Assembly: GCA_051747385.1 (NCBI GenBank)
Contig: JBNJGB010000025.1
Location: 1 to 64,000 of the forward strand
DNA: 64,000 nt
Reading direction: 5' to 3'
Source of the DNA: JBNJGB01 sp051747385
Lineage (GTDB): Bacteria; Myxococcota_A; UBA9042; PHBI01; JACKFB01
The translations under genes were made by a program, and so were the position numbers. Positions 36,206 through 47,524 of this stretch are shown in pieces (the stretch's first letter is position 1; every line of letters begins with the position of its first letter). The notes beneath the pieces are model-generated. The model was not told where the DNA came from, ran no database searches, and worked only from the letters and a program-made list of their open reading frames with translations.

Positions 36206-36480
36206 GCCAGCCGACCATCCACGACGCACAGACCGCCCCGAAGGAGGCCCGCGAGACGCTCGAGGGCGTCGCCAAGGGCTTCGGCTTCATCCCCAACATC
36301 CTGGGGCTGATGGCGGAGGCGCCGGCCGCGCTGAAGGCCTACGTCGCCGTCGACCAGGCCTTCCGGGAGAGCTCCCTGTCGCCGGTCGAGCAGAAGACCC
36401 TGAGCAACTACACCAACCACATCTTCGACACCCCGCTGGACGACGCCCTGGCCGACTACCGCTGGGAGGCCGGCGAGTAG
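36202..36480 (+). CDS. Carboxymuconolactone-decarboxylase-like protein lacking the active-site segment
   Basis: A 92-residue protein, coupled to the HvfC-like gene by ATGA. The first 60 residues match the start of AhpD/CMD-like proteins (EGVAKGFGFIPNILGLMAEAP, AFRESSLSPVEQ). The last 30 match the end of the same proteins (KTLSNYTNHIFDTPLDDA). The middle, about 90 residues with the catalytic ENGCxYC and downstream helices, is absent in frame. Either a decayed gene or a short scaffold retained in the operon. Intact relatives are about 180 residues. Confidence 0.7.
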   Translation: MSQPTIHDAQTAPKEARETLEGVAKGFGFIPNILGLMAEAPAALKAYVAVDQAFRESSLSPVEQKTLSNYTNHIFDTPLDDALADYRWEAGE

Positions 36481-36602
36481 CAGAGGCGCTCCGGACACGC
36501 CGTCGAGGCCGCCACGCTCACGCGGCCTCGGCGGCGGCGTCGGGCTACAGCCGTCCGCCGAAGGCGTGGAGGCGTCCGGGCTCCGGCTCTGCGTCGGCCG
36601 AC

Positions 36603-36950
36603 CTACAGCGGCAGGAAGATCACCTCGTTCACCAGCTCGGCCGGCTCTCCGGCCTGCGCGATGATCTCGAGGTCCTGCACGCACCTGCCGATGGAAACCC
36701 GGAGCTGGTGGGCGTAGACCACGCCCGCGAACGCCACGCCTCTCCGCTGGCGCTCCGTCGCCTCCACCAGGAGGTCGTCGTCGCGGGTGAACAGCACGCG
36801 TCCCAGCTCTCTGGCCCGATCCAACAGCTCCGGATCGCCCATCTCGTCCGCGCCGTCCTCATAGGCCGTGACCACGTCCACCTCGCGGACACGGAGGCCG
36901 AGGCAGATGGCCCGAGGGACGTGATGGTCGAGGTACAGCCCGACCGCCAT
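36603..36950 (-). CDS. DUF5615 PIN-like protein (toxin-like)
   Basis: A 115-residue Mut7-C/PIN-like protein: YLDHHVPRAICLGLRVREVDVVTAYE, then RELGRVLFTRDDDLLVEA with the acidic DDD typical of DUF5615. Pairs with the DUF433 gene by 4-nt overlap, the standard toxin/antitoxin-like arrangement. Ribonuclease activity is presumed from the PIN-like fold only. Confidence 0.8.
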   Translation of the reverse strand: MAVGLYLDHHVPRAICLGLRVREVDVVTAYEDGADEMGDPELLDRARELGRVLFTRDDDLLVEATERQRRGVAFAGVVYAHQLRVSIGRCVQDLEIIAQAGEPAELVNEVIFLPL

Positions 36951-37264
36951 CAGTGGGCCGCTCGCGCCTTCAAGCGTTCGGCCAGCGACGACGTGCCGGC
37001 CGCCGAACCCCGCAGCTCGTCCACGCGATCGAGGCGCCGCTCGATGTCGTGCTCGAGCTGCATCCTGTGATCCCAGTAGTACGCGAGCGCCGAGTGGATC
37101 TGCCCCATGGTCAGGTCGGGGTGCTGGAAGTGCAGCTCCTCGGGGCTCCACCCGTACGCGACATGGTCCAGGACGAGCTCGACGACCTTGATCGTCGTAC
37201 CGGCGATGATGGGGGTGCCGTCGTCATCCACCACGATGTGTCCCCACCTCGTCTTGCTCAGCAT
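36950..37264 (-). CDS. DUF433 antitoxin-like HTH protein
   Basis: A 104-residue protein: HIVVDDDGTPIIAGTTIKVV, YGWSPEELHFQHPDLTMGQIHSALAYYWDH, the DUF433 HTH family usually found 5' of DUF5615. The 37265-37446 gap beyond its start has GGCATGCC twice and no gene. Confidence 0.82.
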   Translation of the reverse strand: MLSKTRWGHIVVDDDGTPIIAGTTIKVVELVLDHVAYGWSPEELHFQHPDLTMGQIHSALAYYWDHRMQLEHDIERRLDRVDELRGSAAGTSSLAERLKARAAH

Positions 37265-37446
37265 CCGGGCACCTCCTCGCTGAGACCACCATAGGTCGTG
37301 ACGCCATCGGCGGGCAATGGCGCGGACTCGCCCGTGACGCCGCGCCCTCGCCGCTGGTGGAGCGCCTGTCGGCATGCCGCCCTTCGGCGCGACCACCTCG
37401 AGTCCAGGGCACCGTATGGCATGCCGCGGCGAGGGGCCGGCGGCCG

Positions 37447-38992
37447 TCAGAGCCGGTAGCGGAGCAGGCTCCGGACGCCCCAGACCGGGTCCATGGGGTC
37501 CCCGTCGGCGTCGTCGAGGGCGCTGCCGGGCAGGAAGACGCCGGCCTCGGCGCCCACGGAGAGCTCCGTCCCCCCGATGAGCCCCGTGTAGCGGATGCCC
37601 AGGTCCACCTCGGTGCCCAGGTAGCGCCCCGGATCCCCGTTCAGGGCGTTGCGCGGCTCCCCGCCCGCCAGCTTGGTGTTGAACGGGTCGGACAGCTTCT
37701 CCGGCGTGAAGGCCACCAGGGGCCCGCCGTAGATCTCCAGGCCGTCCACCGGGCGCCCGTAGAAGCGCGGGAAGAGCGTCAGGAGGTTCGTGAACTTCCC
37801 GCGCGTGGGCACCCGCTCCAGGTCCTCGGCCGGGACGCCCACCAGCTCCGGATCCGAGGCGGTGACGGGAGCCCGGCCCGTCATGGCCGCCATCACGTGG
37901 CGGTGCAGGATGAAGCCCTGGTGGAAGTTGCGGTCCGCCGAGAAGGCGTTCTGCTCGTCGTCGTCCAGGTTCTCGTCGCCGGAGGCGTAGGCCACGTCCA
38001 GCAGCGCGCCCCAGGAGCCGCCGGCCAGGTGCGCCCGGCCCACCGCGCCCACCTGGAGCACGTCGTGGGTGGGGAAGTCCGGCGTGGGCCCAAGCTCCGT
38101 GGTGCCGAAGATGACGGCGGCCTCGGCGTCCAGCTCCAGGGCCAGGTCGTCGCCCAGCGGGAGGCGCGTGCGGCCGGTGGCGTCGAAGACCATCACCTCG
38201 GTCTCGGCGTCGTCCTCGGCGGTCTGGCGGCGCGCCACCACGTACAGGCCGGCGCTGTGGGGCTCGTCCTTGCCCACGGTCACGGAGCCGATGAGCTGCA
38301 CGGCGTCGTCGGCGCCGATGAGCAGGTCGTCCCGCTCCACCTTGTCGAAGGCCACCGCGGCCTGGACCTTCGCCCCTCCGAAGGGCCCGGCCACGGCCAT
38401 GGCGCGCCAGACCACGTCTCCGCCACGGGGGTCGGTGAACAGCGCCGAGCCCGGCGACCAGCCGTGGGCGCCGTCGTGGGCCAGGAGCCCCATGCCCCAG
38501 TGGCTGGTCATGAGCCCGCCGACCAGGGTGAAGGCGCCGCCGTAGGACACAGCCACGGTCGCCTTCCGCAGCTGGGAGTCCACGTCGTCCGTGGCGGGCA
38601 TCTCCACGCCGTCCACGTCCGGGCCGTCCGTGAGCTGACCCGTGACCGCGTCCCCCTCCACCTCGGCGAAGATCACCCACGGCGACAGGCGGCGCACGGT
38701 GTGGAACCGCAGCCCGACGCGGGCCAGGACGTTCGCCTGGGGCCCCGTGTCGTACTCGGTCCCGTCCCGGTCGATGGGGTAGGAGCCCACCGTCTCGAGG
38801 CGACCCGCGAGCGTGGCCCACGGCACGAGGGACATCTCGCCCGGCGCCGCCTCCAGCACGGGGCGGTACTCGCGCGCCGTCCCGCTCCGGACGTCGTACG
38901 CGTCGCCCGCGCGGGCGCTCGTGGGCGCCGCGACGAGGAGGGCGAGGACCAGGCCGGGCAGCGCCAGGGCCGCCCGGCCTCTCGACTGCAGG

Positions 38993-39006
<14 letters not shown>
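37447..39006 (-). CDS. Large outer-membrane beta-barrel protein
   Basis: About 519 residues with a signal peptide (LALPGLVLALLVAAPTSARA) and a long series of amphipathic strands (LTSHWGMGLLAHDGAHGW, AGLYVVARRQTAEDDAETEV, RAHLAGGSWGALLDVAYASGDE), ending GVRSLLRYRL with an aromatic near the terminus. The DGA and SGDENLDD loops recall alginate-export-type porins, but I cannot assign a substrate. The TTG at 39006 lies inside the end of the aconitase gene and lacks a ribosome site, so the start is uncertain. Confidence 0.65.
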
Positions 39007-41734
<2,728 letters not shown>

Positions 41735-41982
41735 GGGACTCTCCTCCGTCGCCGTGAGCCGTCCGGGGCGGGAATCTATGCCTTCCCCGGCGGAATGTGA
41801 AGGGCGTTCCGGAGGCGGCTCGCGTGTCCCGTACCTACGCGCCGCCAGCCCACGCCGGATCGTGGCCACCGCGCGGTCCACATCACCCCCGTCCCGGGGC
41901 GCCGGCGTCCTCGCCGCCTCTCCTCCTGGGGCGCTGGCGTCCTCGCCGGCGAGGTCGACCCTGCGGGCGAGTCGAGCCCTCT

Positions 41983-42288
41983 TCAGGCGGCCTCGATGGC
42001 CTCCCACTCGGCCCAGGTGCCGTTGTCGTTCTTGAGCCGGTAGCACAGGGGCGCGAACCCGCGGTGCTCGAGCTGGGCCTTGAACGCCGCGATGACCCCG
42101 TCCATGTCCGTGGCGTCGCGGATGATGAACTGGATCATGTACTGGAGGGGGTCGTAGCACTGGGTCTCGGCGTACAGGCGGCGCTTGTTGCGCTCCTTGC
42201 GCTCGTACACCGTCACCTGGAAGACCACGGTCCTCCCGAGCTTGGTGGCCTCCAGCTGAAAGCGGCCGTGTTCCCGAATCGACGCCAA
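41983..42288 (-). CDS. Conserved hypothetical small protein
   Basis: A 101-residue cytoplasmic protein, TTG start (a TAG in frame lies 21 nt upstream, so no longer form is possible). Contains VVFQVTVYERKERNKRRLYAETQCY and a C-terminal GTWAEWEAIEAA; four or five beta strands and a helix predicted by eye. No family recognised. Between it and aconitase (41735-41982) there is a near-repeat, GGGCGCCGGCGTCCTCGCCG and GGGCGCTGGCGTCCTCGCCG, and no gene. Confidence 0.6.
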   Translation of the reverse strand: MASIREHGRFQLEATKLGRTVVFQVTVYERKERNKRRLYAETQCYDPLQYMIQFIIRDATDMDGVIAAFKAQLEHRGFAPLCYRLKNDNGTWAEWEAIEAA

Positions 42289-42415
42289 TGAAACTCGTTG
42301 AACTCGCTAGGGTTTTTCCATGCCGACACGCGGGCCGTGCCCATTATGAACAGCGGGCGAGCGCTGTCAACCCGACCTCGCGGAGCCAGCGCCCCCTCCG
42401 CACGCCGGCGAGGAC

Positions 42416-42740
42416 GCCTGTCAATTGCGCACATCGCGCCGAGACCCCGTGAAAGGTGGACGTGGGCGTGGTCGTGGACGTGGTCGGGGCTTCGGGCACT
42501 CCCGCGGCGGCCTGGCGGATGGGGACTTCAGGACGGGTCGTCTCTGGATGGGCCGACGACGCCGTCGGCAACGGCACGTCTGGCGGGCTGGAGGCCCGCC
42601 GCCCGAGGAACGCGACCGGCGCCAGGGACCGCGGGCGTCCCCGCCCGCGCAGCGGATGTCCCGGCCGGAGCCGCTCTTTCGGGCAAGGGGAAGGGCAAGG
42701 GAACGAGGCCAGCTTGCCGAGATGTGTATGATCGGCAGGC
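42416..42740. mobile_element. MITE-like element A (325 bp)
   Basis: Ends are GCCTGTCAATTGCGCACATC at left and, read inward from the right, GCCTGCCGATCATACACATC: an imperfect 28-bp terminal inverted repeat (19 of 28). Inside are (CGTGGN)n repeats near the left end, a shared core ACGTCTGGCGGGCTGGA, and (GGGCAA)n near the right end. Element B at 56994 is the same in opposite orientation. No coding capacity and no clear target duplication. Confidence 0.7.
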
Positions 42741-42789
42741 GCGGGCGCCGGCACCCCACGACCGCCGGGAGAGACGATGGCGCGCCCGG

Positions 42790-44073
42790 TCACGCCCGGT
42801 CGAGCCAGCGATAGAGGGTCGCGCGGCCGATGCCCAGCTCTCGAGCGGCCGCCGCCCGGTTACCCCGGGTGCGGGCGAGCGCGGTCCGAATCCGGGCCAG
42901 GACCACCTCGTCGGGCACCGTGCCGCGCCGCGGCAGGCGGGTGGGCTCGCGACCCTCGCGCTCCGGGAGCAGCCGACGGAGATCACCGGCCACCATGGCC
43001 CGGCGGGCCCGGTTCCGAAGCTCGCGCACGTTGCCGGGCCAGCGGGCCGCCCGCAGGGCCTCCATCCGCAGCGGGTCGGGCCAGAGGGCGTCCGGGACGT
43101 CGCCGCCGAGGAACTCCTCGAGCAGCGGACCGAGATCATCCGGCCGATCTCGCAAGGCGGGGAGGTCCACGCGCAACACCCACAGCCTCTGCAGCAGGTC
43201 GAAGCGGAAGCGCCCCTCGGTCGCGGCCACCGAGAGGTCCCGCCACGTGGAGGCCACGACGCGGACGTCCACGCGCCGCGGCCGGTCGGACCCCACCGGG
43301 AAGACCTGGCCGGTCTCCAGCACGCGCAGCAGCTTGGCCTGCAGGTCCACGGGAAGCTCGCCGACCTCGTCCAGGAGCAGCGTCCCGCCGTCCGCCTGCT
43401 CGAAGGCGCCCGGCCGGGTGCGATCGGCCCCGGTGAACGCCCCGCGGACCACGCCGAACAGCTCCGACTCCGCCAGGGAGGCGGGCAGCGCCGCGCAGTT
43501 GATGGCCACGCGGGGCCCGCGCCGCCGGGGGCTGGCGCAGTGGAGCGCGCGGGCGGCGCCCTCCTTGCCCGTGCCGGACTCGCCCCAGAGCCACACCGGA
43601 GCGTCGCTGGCGCCGGCCACGGCCAGCTCTCGGAGGACGGCGAGGCTCCGCCGGTCCCGCGCGACCATCCCGTGCCAGCGCACCGCGTCGGGATAGCGAT
43701 GGCTGAACCCGCCCTCCGCCACCAGGATCGGGCGGTGGGCCAGGTGGATCACGTCGCCCGGGTCCAGGCGCTCCCGCTCCACGCGGCGGCCGTCGTGCCA
43801 GGTGCCGTTCGTGCTCCCCACGTCGCGGACGCGGACGGCGCGACCGGCGCGCGTGACCGCGAGGTGGCGACCGGAGACGTGGTCGTCGTCGACGAGGACG
43901 TCCGCCTCCCGGCCGGAGCCCAGCACGAGGGGACCTCGAACCGGCAACGGGACGACGAGATCGTCCACGACGAGGACGGGCACGCCGTCCGGCCGGTCCG
44001 GTCGGGCAGCCGTGGCGGCGCCGGGGGGAGCGAGGATCGGCATCGGTCGGGTGTGGGACGTGACGGGCTGCAT
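42790..44073 (-). CDS. FHA-domain sigma54-dependent transcriptional activator
   Basis: A 427-residue enhancer-binding protein. N-terminal FHA domain (GREADVLVDDDHVSGRHLAVTRA, GSTNGTWHDGRRV) binds phosphothreonine. AAA+ core: WGESGTGKEG (Walker A), ELFGVVRGAFTGADRTRPG with the intact GAFTGA loop that contacts sigma54, LLLDEVGELP (Walker B). Fis-type HTH at the C-terminus (GNRAAAARELGIGRATLYRWL). FHA-EBPs are expanded in Myxococcota and are switched by Ser/Thr kinases. Target genes unknown. Confidence 0.93.
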   Translation of the reverse strand: MQPVTSHTRPMPILAPPGAATAARPDRPDGVPVLVVDDLVVPLPVRGPLVLGSGREADVLVDDDHVSGRHLAVTRAGRAVRVRDVGSTNGTWHDGRRVERERLDPGDVIHLAHRPILVAEGGFSHRYPDAVRWHGMVARDRRSLAVLRELAVAGASDAPVWLWGESGTGKEGAARALHCASPRRRGPRVAINCAALPASLAESELFGVVRGAFTGADRTRPGAFEQADGGTLLLDEVGELPVDLQAKLLRVLETGQVFPVGSDRPRRVDVRVVASTWRDLSVAATEGRFRFDLLQRLWVLRVDLPALRDRPDDLGPLLEEFLGGDVPDALWPDPLRMEALRAARWPGNVRELRNRARRAMVAGDLRRLLPEREGREPTRLPRRGTVPDEVVLARIRTALARTRGNRAAAARELGIGRATLYRWLDRA

Positions 44074-44212
44074 GGGCGACCTCCTGCTCGGGTGCGACGG
44101 GTCCGCCCCCGCGGACCTCCACCCTCCTCGTGATCGGGCCAGCCCGGATCGTTGCAGGTTTTTTTTGGACGGGCCGGAACGCCTCGCCCGGAATCCGCAC
44201 GAGACGTCGTGG

Positions 44213-44225
44213 CAGGGCAATCGCA
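44213..44225 (+). promoter_or_regulatory. Possible sigma54-type promoter
   Basis: TGGCAGG-gcaa-TCGCA within 44209-44226 resembles TGGCACG-N4-TTGCA with two deviations (AGG for ACG, TCGC for TTGC). It points toward the two-TM membrane protein and lies beside a sigma54 activator gene. Weak evidence. Confidence 0.25.
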
Positions 44226-44315
44226 AGGTCGGAGAATCGTGGGCCGCGCGGCGGAACGGCGCCCGGCGCCGGATAGCACCCGCTCGGAAACGATCGGTTT
44301 TGCGCGTCTGAGAGC

Positions 44316-44367
44316 AGGCAAGGGCAAGGGCAAGGGCAAGGGAGGGCGGTCGACTTTGCGACCGCCC
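44316..44367 (+). repeat. (GGGCAA)n tract and 9-bp hairpin
   Basis: A run of GGCAAGGGCAAGGGCAAGGGCAAGG like those at one end of both MITE-like elements, followed by a perfect stem GGGCGGTCG-actttg-CGACCGCCC (44344-44367). The rest of 44074-44427 has an 8-T tract at 44159-44166 and no gene. Confidence 0.6.
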
Positions 44368-44427
44368 TGGACGTCGTGGCTGCACACCTTCCTGAGGCGG
44401 GTCCGGCGTGCTATACCCCGCGGCGGC

Positions 44428-45252
44428 ATGAGCGACCGCCCGAAGGACGAGGATCGGAAGGACGCCGGGGAGTCCCCGGAGGCGCGACAGGCACGCCTCG
44501 AGGAGCTCTTCCAGCGCTGGGATCAGCGCCGCGGCGAGTACATGGAGGTCCCCCCCGACGAGGACGAGGATCTCACGCAGGTCTCGCGCGCGTGGACCTT
44601 CGACCCGTTTCGCCTGTGGGTGACCCTCACCCTGCTGATCTGCTTCGTGTCCGGCTGGGTGATGTGGATCACCCGCCACGAGGTGGCCTACTGGCTGCAG
44701 GCCGGGGACACGCCCGTCGAGCTGGGCGACCTCCGGGAGCGTTATCGCGACGGCGAGCGCGAGCTGGACGTGCCCTCGAACACGTACGTCCACGCCGAGG
44801 GCCTCTTCCTGACCCACGAGAGCGAGGGCGTGGTCGAGGAGGGGGAGGAGCGCGACACGCCGAACTTCTTCCTGTGCCCGTTGTTCGACATCGTGGTGCG
44901 GACGGGCGAGCCCTTCCCGGACAAGCCCTATCACCGGGCCGCCAGCATCGAGGTGGACCCGGCCTTCCTCGACCTCCTGGAGAACCGGCGGGCCTTCCCG
45001 TACGACCTGACGGTCACCACCGAGGCCACGGGGCGCCTGGTGCGCGCCACCCAGGCCGCGCGATGGCACGCCAAACCCCTCGAGTACTTCGCCCGCACGA
45101 CGCGGCTCGAGCCGAGCGAGATGTGGCTCCTCCTGGACGGGGAGCCTCCCGCCGCGTACGCGAGCTTCGCGGTGGTGTGGGGCGTGGCGATCCTGATGTT
45201 CGTCAGCGCCCTGGGTCTGCTCGCGCGGGCCTGGGTCCGCCGCCGCCGATGA
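44428..45252 (+). CDS. Two-TM membrane protein of unknown function
   Basis: A 274-residue protein: charged N-terminus (QARLEELFQRWDQRRGEYME), TM1 (FRLWVTLTLLICFVSGWVMW, about 61-80), a 160-residue extracytoplasmic domain with FFLCPLFDIVVRTGEPFPDK, and TM2 (FAVVWGVAILMFVSALGLLA) near the end. The outer domain may be cytochrome-like or periplasmic binding, but no heme motif is present. Followed 16 bp later by proA. Confidence 0.7.
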   Translation: MSDRPKDEDRKDAGESPEARQARLEELFQRWDQRRGEYMEVPPDEDEDLTQVSRAWTFDPFRLWVTLTLLICFVSGWVMWITRHEVAYWLQAGDTPVELGDLRERYRDGERELDVPSNTYVHAEGLFLTHESEGVVEEGEERDTPNFFLCPLFDIVVRTGEPFPDKPYHRAASIEVDPAFLDLLENRRAFPYDLTVTTEATGRLVRATQAARWHAKPLEYFARTTRLEPSEMWLLLDGEPPAAYASFAVVWGVAILMFVSALGLLARAWVRRRR

Positions 45253-45268
45253 GACCTGGAGCACGATC

Positions 45269-46534
45269 ATGAGCGACACCGACGCCGCCCGGATCGCCGC
45301 CGACCTGGCCGGGGCCGCCCGCGAGGCCTCCCTGGCCATCGGTCGCGCCTCCACCGGTCAGAAGGACCGGGCGCTGGAGATCCTCGCCGACCGCCTCGTG
45401 GCGGAGGAGGAGCGCATCCTCGCCGCCAACGCGCGGGACCTGGCCGCCGCCCGGGAGAGCGGGCTGGCCGCTGCCCTCGTGGACCGGCTCACCATCACCG
45501 AGGCCCGCGTGCGTTCCATGGCCGAGGGCGTGCGCCAGATCGTCGCCCTCCCGGATCCCGTGGGCGCGGTGGACGCCATGCGCCGGCGGCCGAACGGGCT
45601 GACCGTGGGCCGGATGCGGATCCCCCTCGGGGTCATCAGCATCATCTACGAGTCGCGGCCCAACGTGACCATCGACGCCGGAGCGCTCTGCCTGAAGAGC
45701 GGCAACGCCCCGATCCTCAAGGGCGGCCGGGAGGCGAAGCACTCCAACGAGGTGCTCGTCGAGATCATGCGCGAGTCCCTGGAGGAGGCGGGCCTCCCCG
45801 CCGACTGCGTCCAGGCCGTGGCCACCTCCGATCGGCAGGTCATCGCGGAGCTGATCCGGCGGGACCGGGAGGTCGACCTCGTCATCCCGCGCGGGGGCGA
45901 GGGGCTGATCCGGTACGTCACCGAGAACGCCACCGTGCCGGTCATCCAGCACTACAAGGGCGTCTGCCACGTCTACGTGGACGGCGACACGGATCTGGAG
46001 CGCGCCGAGGAGATCGCGTTCAACGCGAAGGTCCAGCGCCCGGGCGTGTGCAACGCGATGGAGACGCTCCTGATTCACCGGGACGCCGCCCCGCGGCTGA
46101 TCCCGACGCTGTTCGCCCGCTACGAGGAGGCTGGCGTCGAAATCCGCGGCGACGCCCGTGTGCGCGCCATCTGGCCCGACTCGAAGGCGGTGACCGAGGA
46201 GGACTGGTCCACGGAATACCTGGATCTGATCCTCAGCGTGCGCATCGTGGACGACGTGGACGTTGCCCTCGCTCACATGGCCCGGTACGGTTCTGGGCAT
46301 ACGGAAGCCGTCGTCACGGACGACTATCTCACCAGCCAACGGTTCCTGCGTGAGGTGACCGCGAGTTGCGTGATCGTCAACGCATCCACGCGTTTCAACG
46401 ACGGATTCGAGCTCGGGCTCGGAGCCGAGATCGGCATCAGCACGTCGCGGCTGCACGCCTATGGACCGATGGGGCTGGAAGAGCTGACGGCCCGCAAGTT
46501 CGTGGTGTATGGCGAGGGCCAGGTCCGGGACTGA
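45269..46534 (+). CDS. proA: Gamma-glutamyl phosphate reductase
   Basis: A 421-residue NADPH-dependent reductase of proline biosynthesis. IPLGVISIIYESRPNVTIDAGALCLKSGNA, HYKGVCHVYVD and KVQRPGVCNAMETLLIH (catalytic Cys) are canonical, as is the C-terminal ELTARKFVVYGEGQVR. Cytoplasmic. No proB adjacent. ATG follows GGAG. Confidence 0.97.
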   Translation: MSDTDAARIAADLAGAAREASLAIGRASTGQKDRALEILADRLVAEEERILAANARDLAAARESGLAAALVDRLTITEARVRSMAEGVRQIVALPDPVGAVDAMRRRPNGLTVGRMRIPLGVISIIYESRPNVTIDAGALCLKSGNAPILKGGREAKHSNEVLVEIMRESLEEAGLPADCVQAVATSDRQVIAELIRRDREVDLVIPRGGEGLIRYVTENATVPVIQHYKGVCHVYVDGDTDLERAEEIAFNAKVQRPGVCNAMETLLIHRDAAPRLIPTLFARYEEAGVEIRGDARVRAIWPDSKAVTEEDWSTEYLDLILSVRIVDDVDVALAHMARYGSGHTEAVVTDDYLTSQRFLREVTASCVIVNASTRFNDGFELGLGAEIGISTSRLHAYGPMGLEELTARKFVVYGEGQVRD

Positions 46535-46589
46535 GCGAGGGCTCGACCATCGGACCACCCCACCCTCGCGGGCAAGGAGTACACAGCGC

Positions 46590-47021
46590 TTGAAGCAGGG
46601 ATTGGCTGACGCGGAAGCCGGGGGCCAGGGGCTGCCCGAGCTGGAGTCTCGCGCGCTGGCGGAGCGGATCGCCGAGCTGGCGTGGGAGGTCAAGGCCATG
46701 GACGTCCGGGTCCTCCGGGTGCTCGAGCTGGTCCGCTACTCGGACTGGTTCGTGGTGATGAGCGCGCGATCGGACCGCCACGCGGCGGCGATCCGCGAGC
46801 ACATCGAGGAGGAGCTGAAGTCCACGGACGACCTCCGCCCCTACTCGGTGGAGGGCACCGAGAAGAACCAGTGGGTCGTCGTCGACTATGGCGACGTGGT
46901 GGCCCACATCTTCTTCGAGCCGGTCCGGGAGTACTACGACCTGGAGCGGCTGTGGGGCGAGGCGCCGGAGCTGGACCTCGAGCCGCCCGACGATCGCTCC
47001 ACCGGCGCTTCCGGGGAGTGA
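46590..47021 (+). CDS. rsfS: Ribosomal silencing factor RsfS
   Basis: A 143-residue RsfS/YbeB protein: KAMDVRVLRV, YSDWFVVMSARSDRHAAAIREHI, EKNQWVVVDYGDVVAHIFFEPVREYYDLERLW are diagnostic. It binds L14 on the 50S subunit to block subunit joining. TTG start at 46590 with AAGGAG 9 nt upstream. Overlaps rlmH by GTGA, a classic arrangement. Confidence 0.97.
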   Translation: MKQGLADAEAGGQGLPELESRALAERIAELAWEVKAMDVRVLRVLELVRYSDWFVVMSARSDRHAAAIREHIEEELKSTDDLRPYSVEGTEKNQWVVVDYGDVVAHIFFEPVREYYDLERLWGEAPELDLEPPDDRSTGASGE

Positions 47022-47494
47022 TCCTCCGCCTGGCCCACCCGGGCCGCGCACCCTCCGGACCGCTGGACGAGGCGGCGCACGACTACCAGCGCCGCCTCCG
47101 ACGCCACCTGCGCGTCGACGAGGCCTGGGTCCGCGCCGAGCGCCTCCGGGAAGAGTCTCCCTCGACCGTGGCGGGCGCCCTGGCCACCGAGGCGGAGCGC
47201 CTGCTGGCGAAGGTGGGGCCGCGGGACCGCCTCGTCGCCCTGGCCATCGACGGGGACGCCTGGTCCTCGGAGGACCTGGCCAGGCGCCTGCAGGGGTGGA
47301 TGTCCAGCGGGGCTCGCGCAGTCGTCTTCGCCCTGGGCAGCGCCCACGGCCTCGGCGAGGACGTGCTGAGGCGTGCAGACCACCGCTGGTCCCTCGGGCG
47401 CCTGACCCTCCCCCACGACCTGGCCCGCGTCGTCCTCTGGGAGCAGCTCTACCGGGCGTCGACCATCCTGCGCGGCGAGCCCTACCACAAGTAG
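47018..47494 (+). CDS. rlmH: 23S rRNA (pseudouridine1915-N3)-methyltransferase RlmH
   Basis: A 158-residue SPOUT methyltransferase: DRLVALAIDGDAWSSEDLAR, the knot segment VVFALGSAHGLGEDVL, and the C-terminal TLPHDLARVVLWEQLYRASTILRGEPYHK that is near-universal for RlmH. GTG start overlaps the RsfS stop. The N-terminus is somewhat divergent, as usual in this group. Confidence 0.97.
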   Translation: MILRLAHPGRAPSGPLDEAAHDYQRRLRRHLRVDEAWVRAERLREESPSTVAGALATEAERLLAKVGPRDRLVALAIDGDAWSSEDLARRLQGWMSSGARAVVFALGSAHGLGEDVLRRADHRWSLGRLTLPHDLARVVLWEQLYRASTILRGEPYHK

Positions 47495-47524
47495 GCTGGT
47501 CCGCGGCTTGCAGGGGCGGGGGCC

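Noticed and set aside
44159..44166. 8-T tract as a Rho-independent terminator
   Set aside because: No plus-strand gene ends nearby, and the preceding stem is imperfect.
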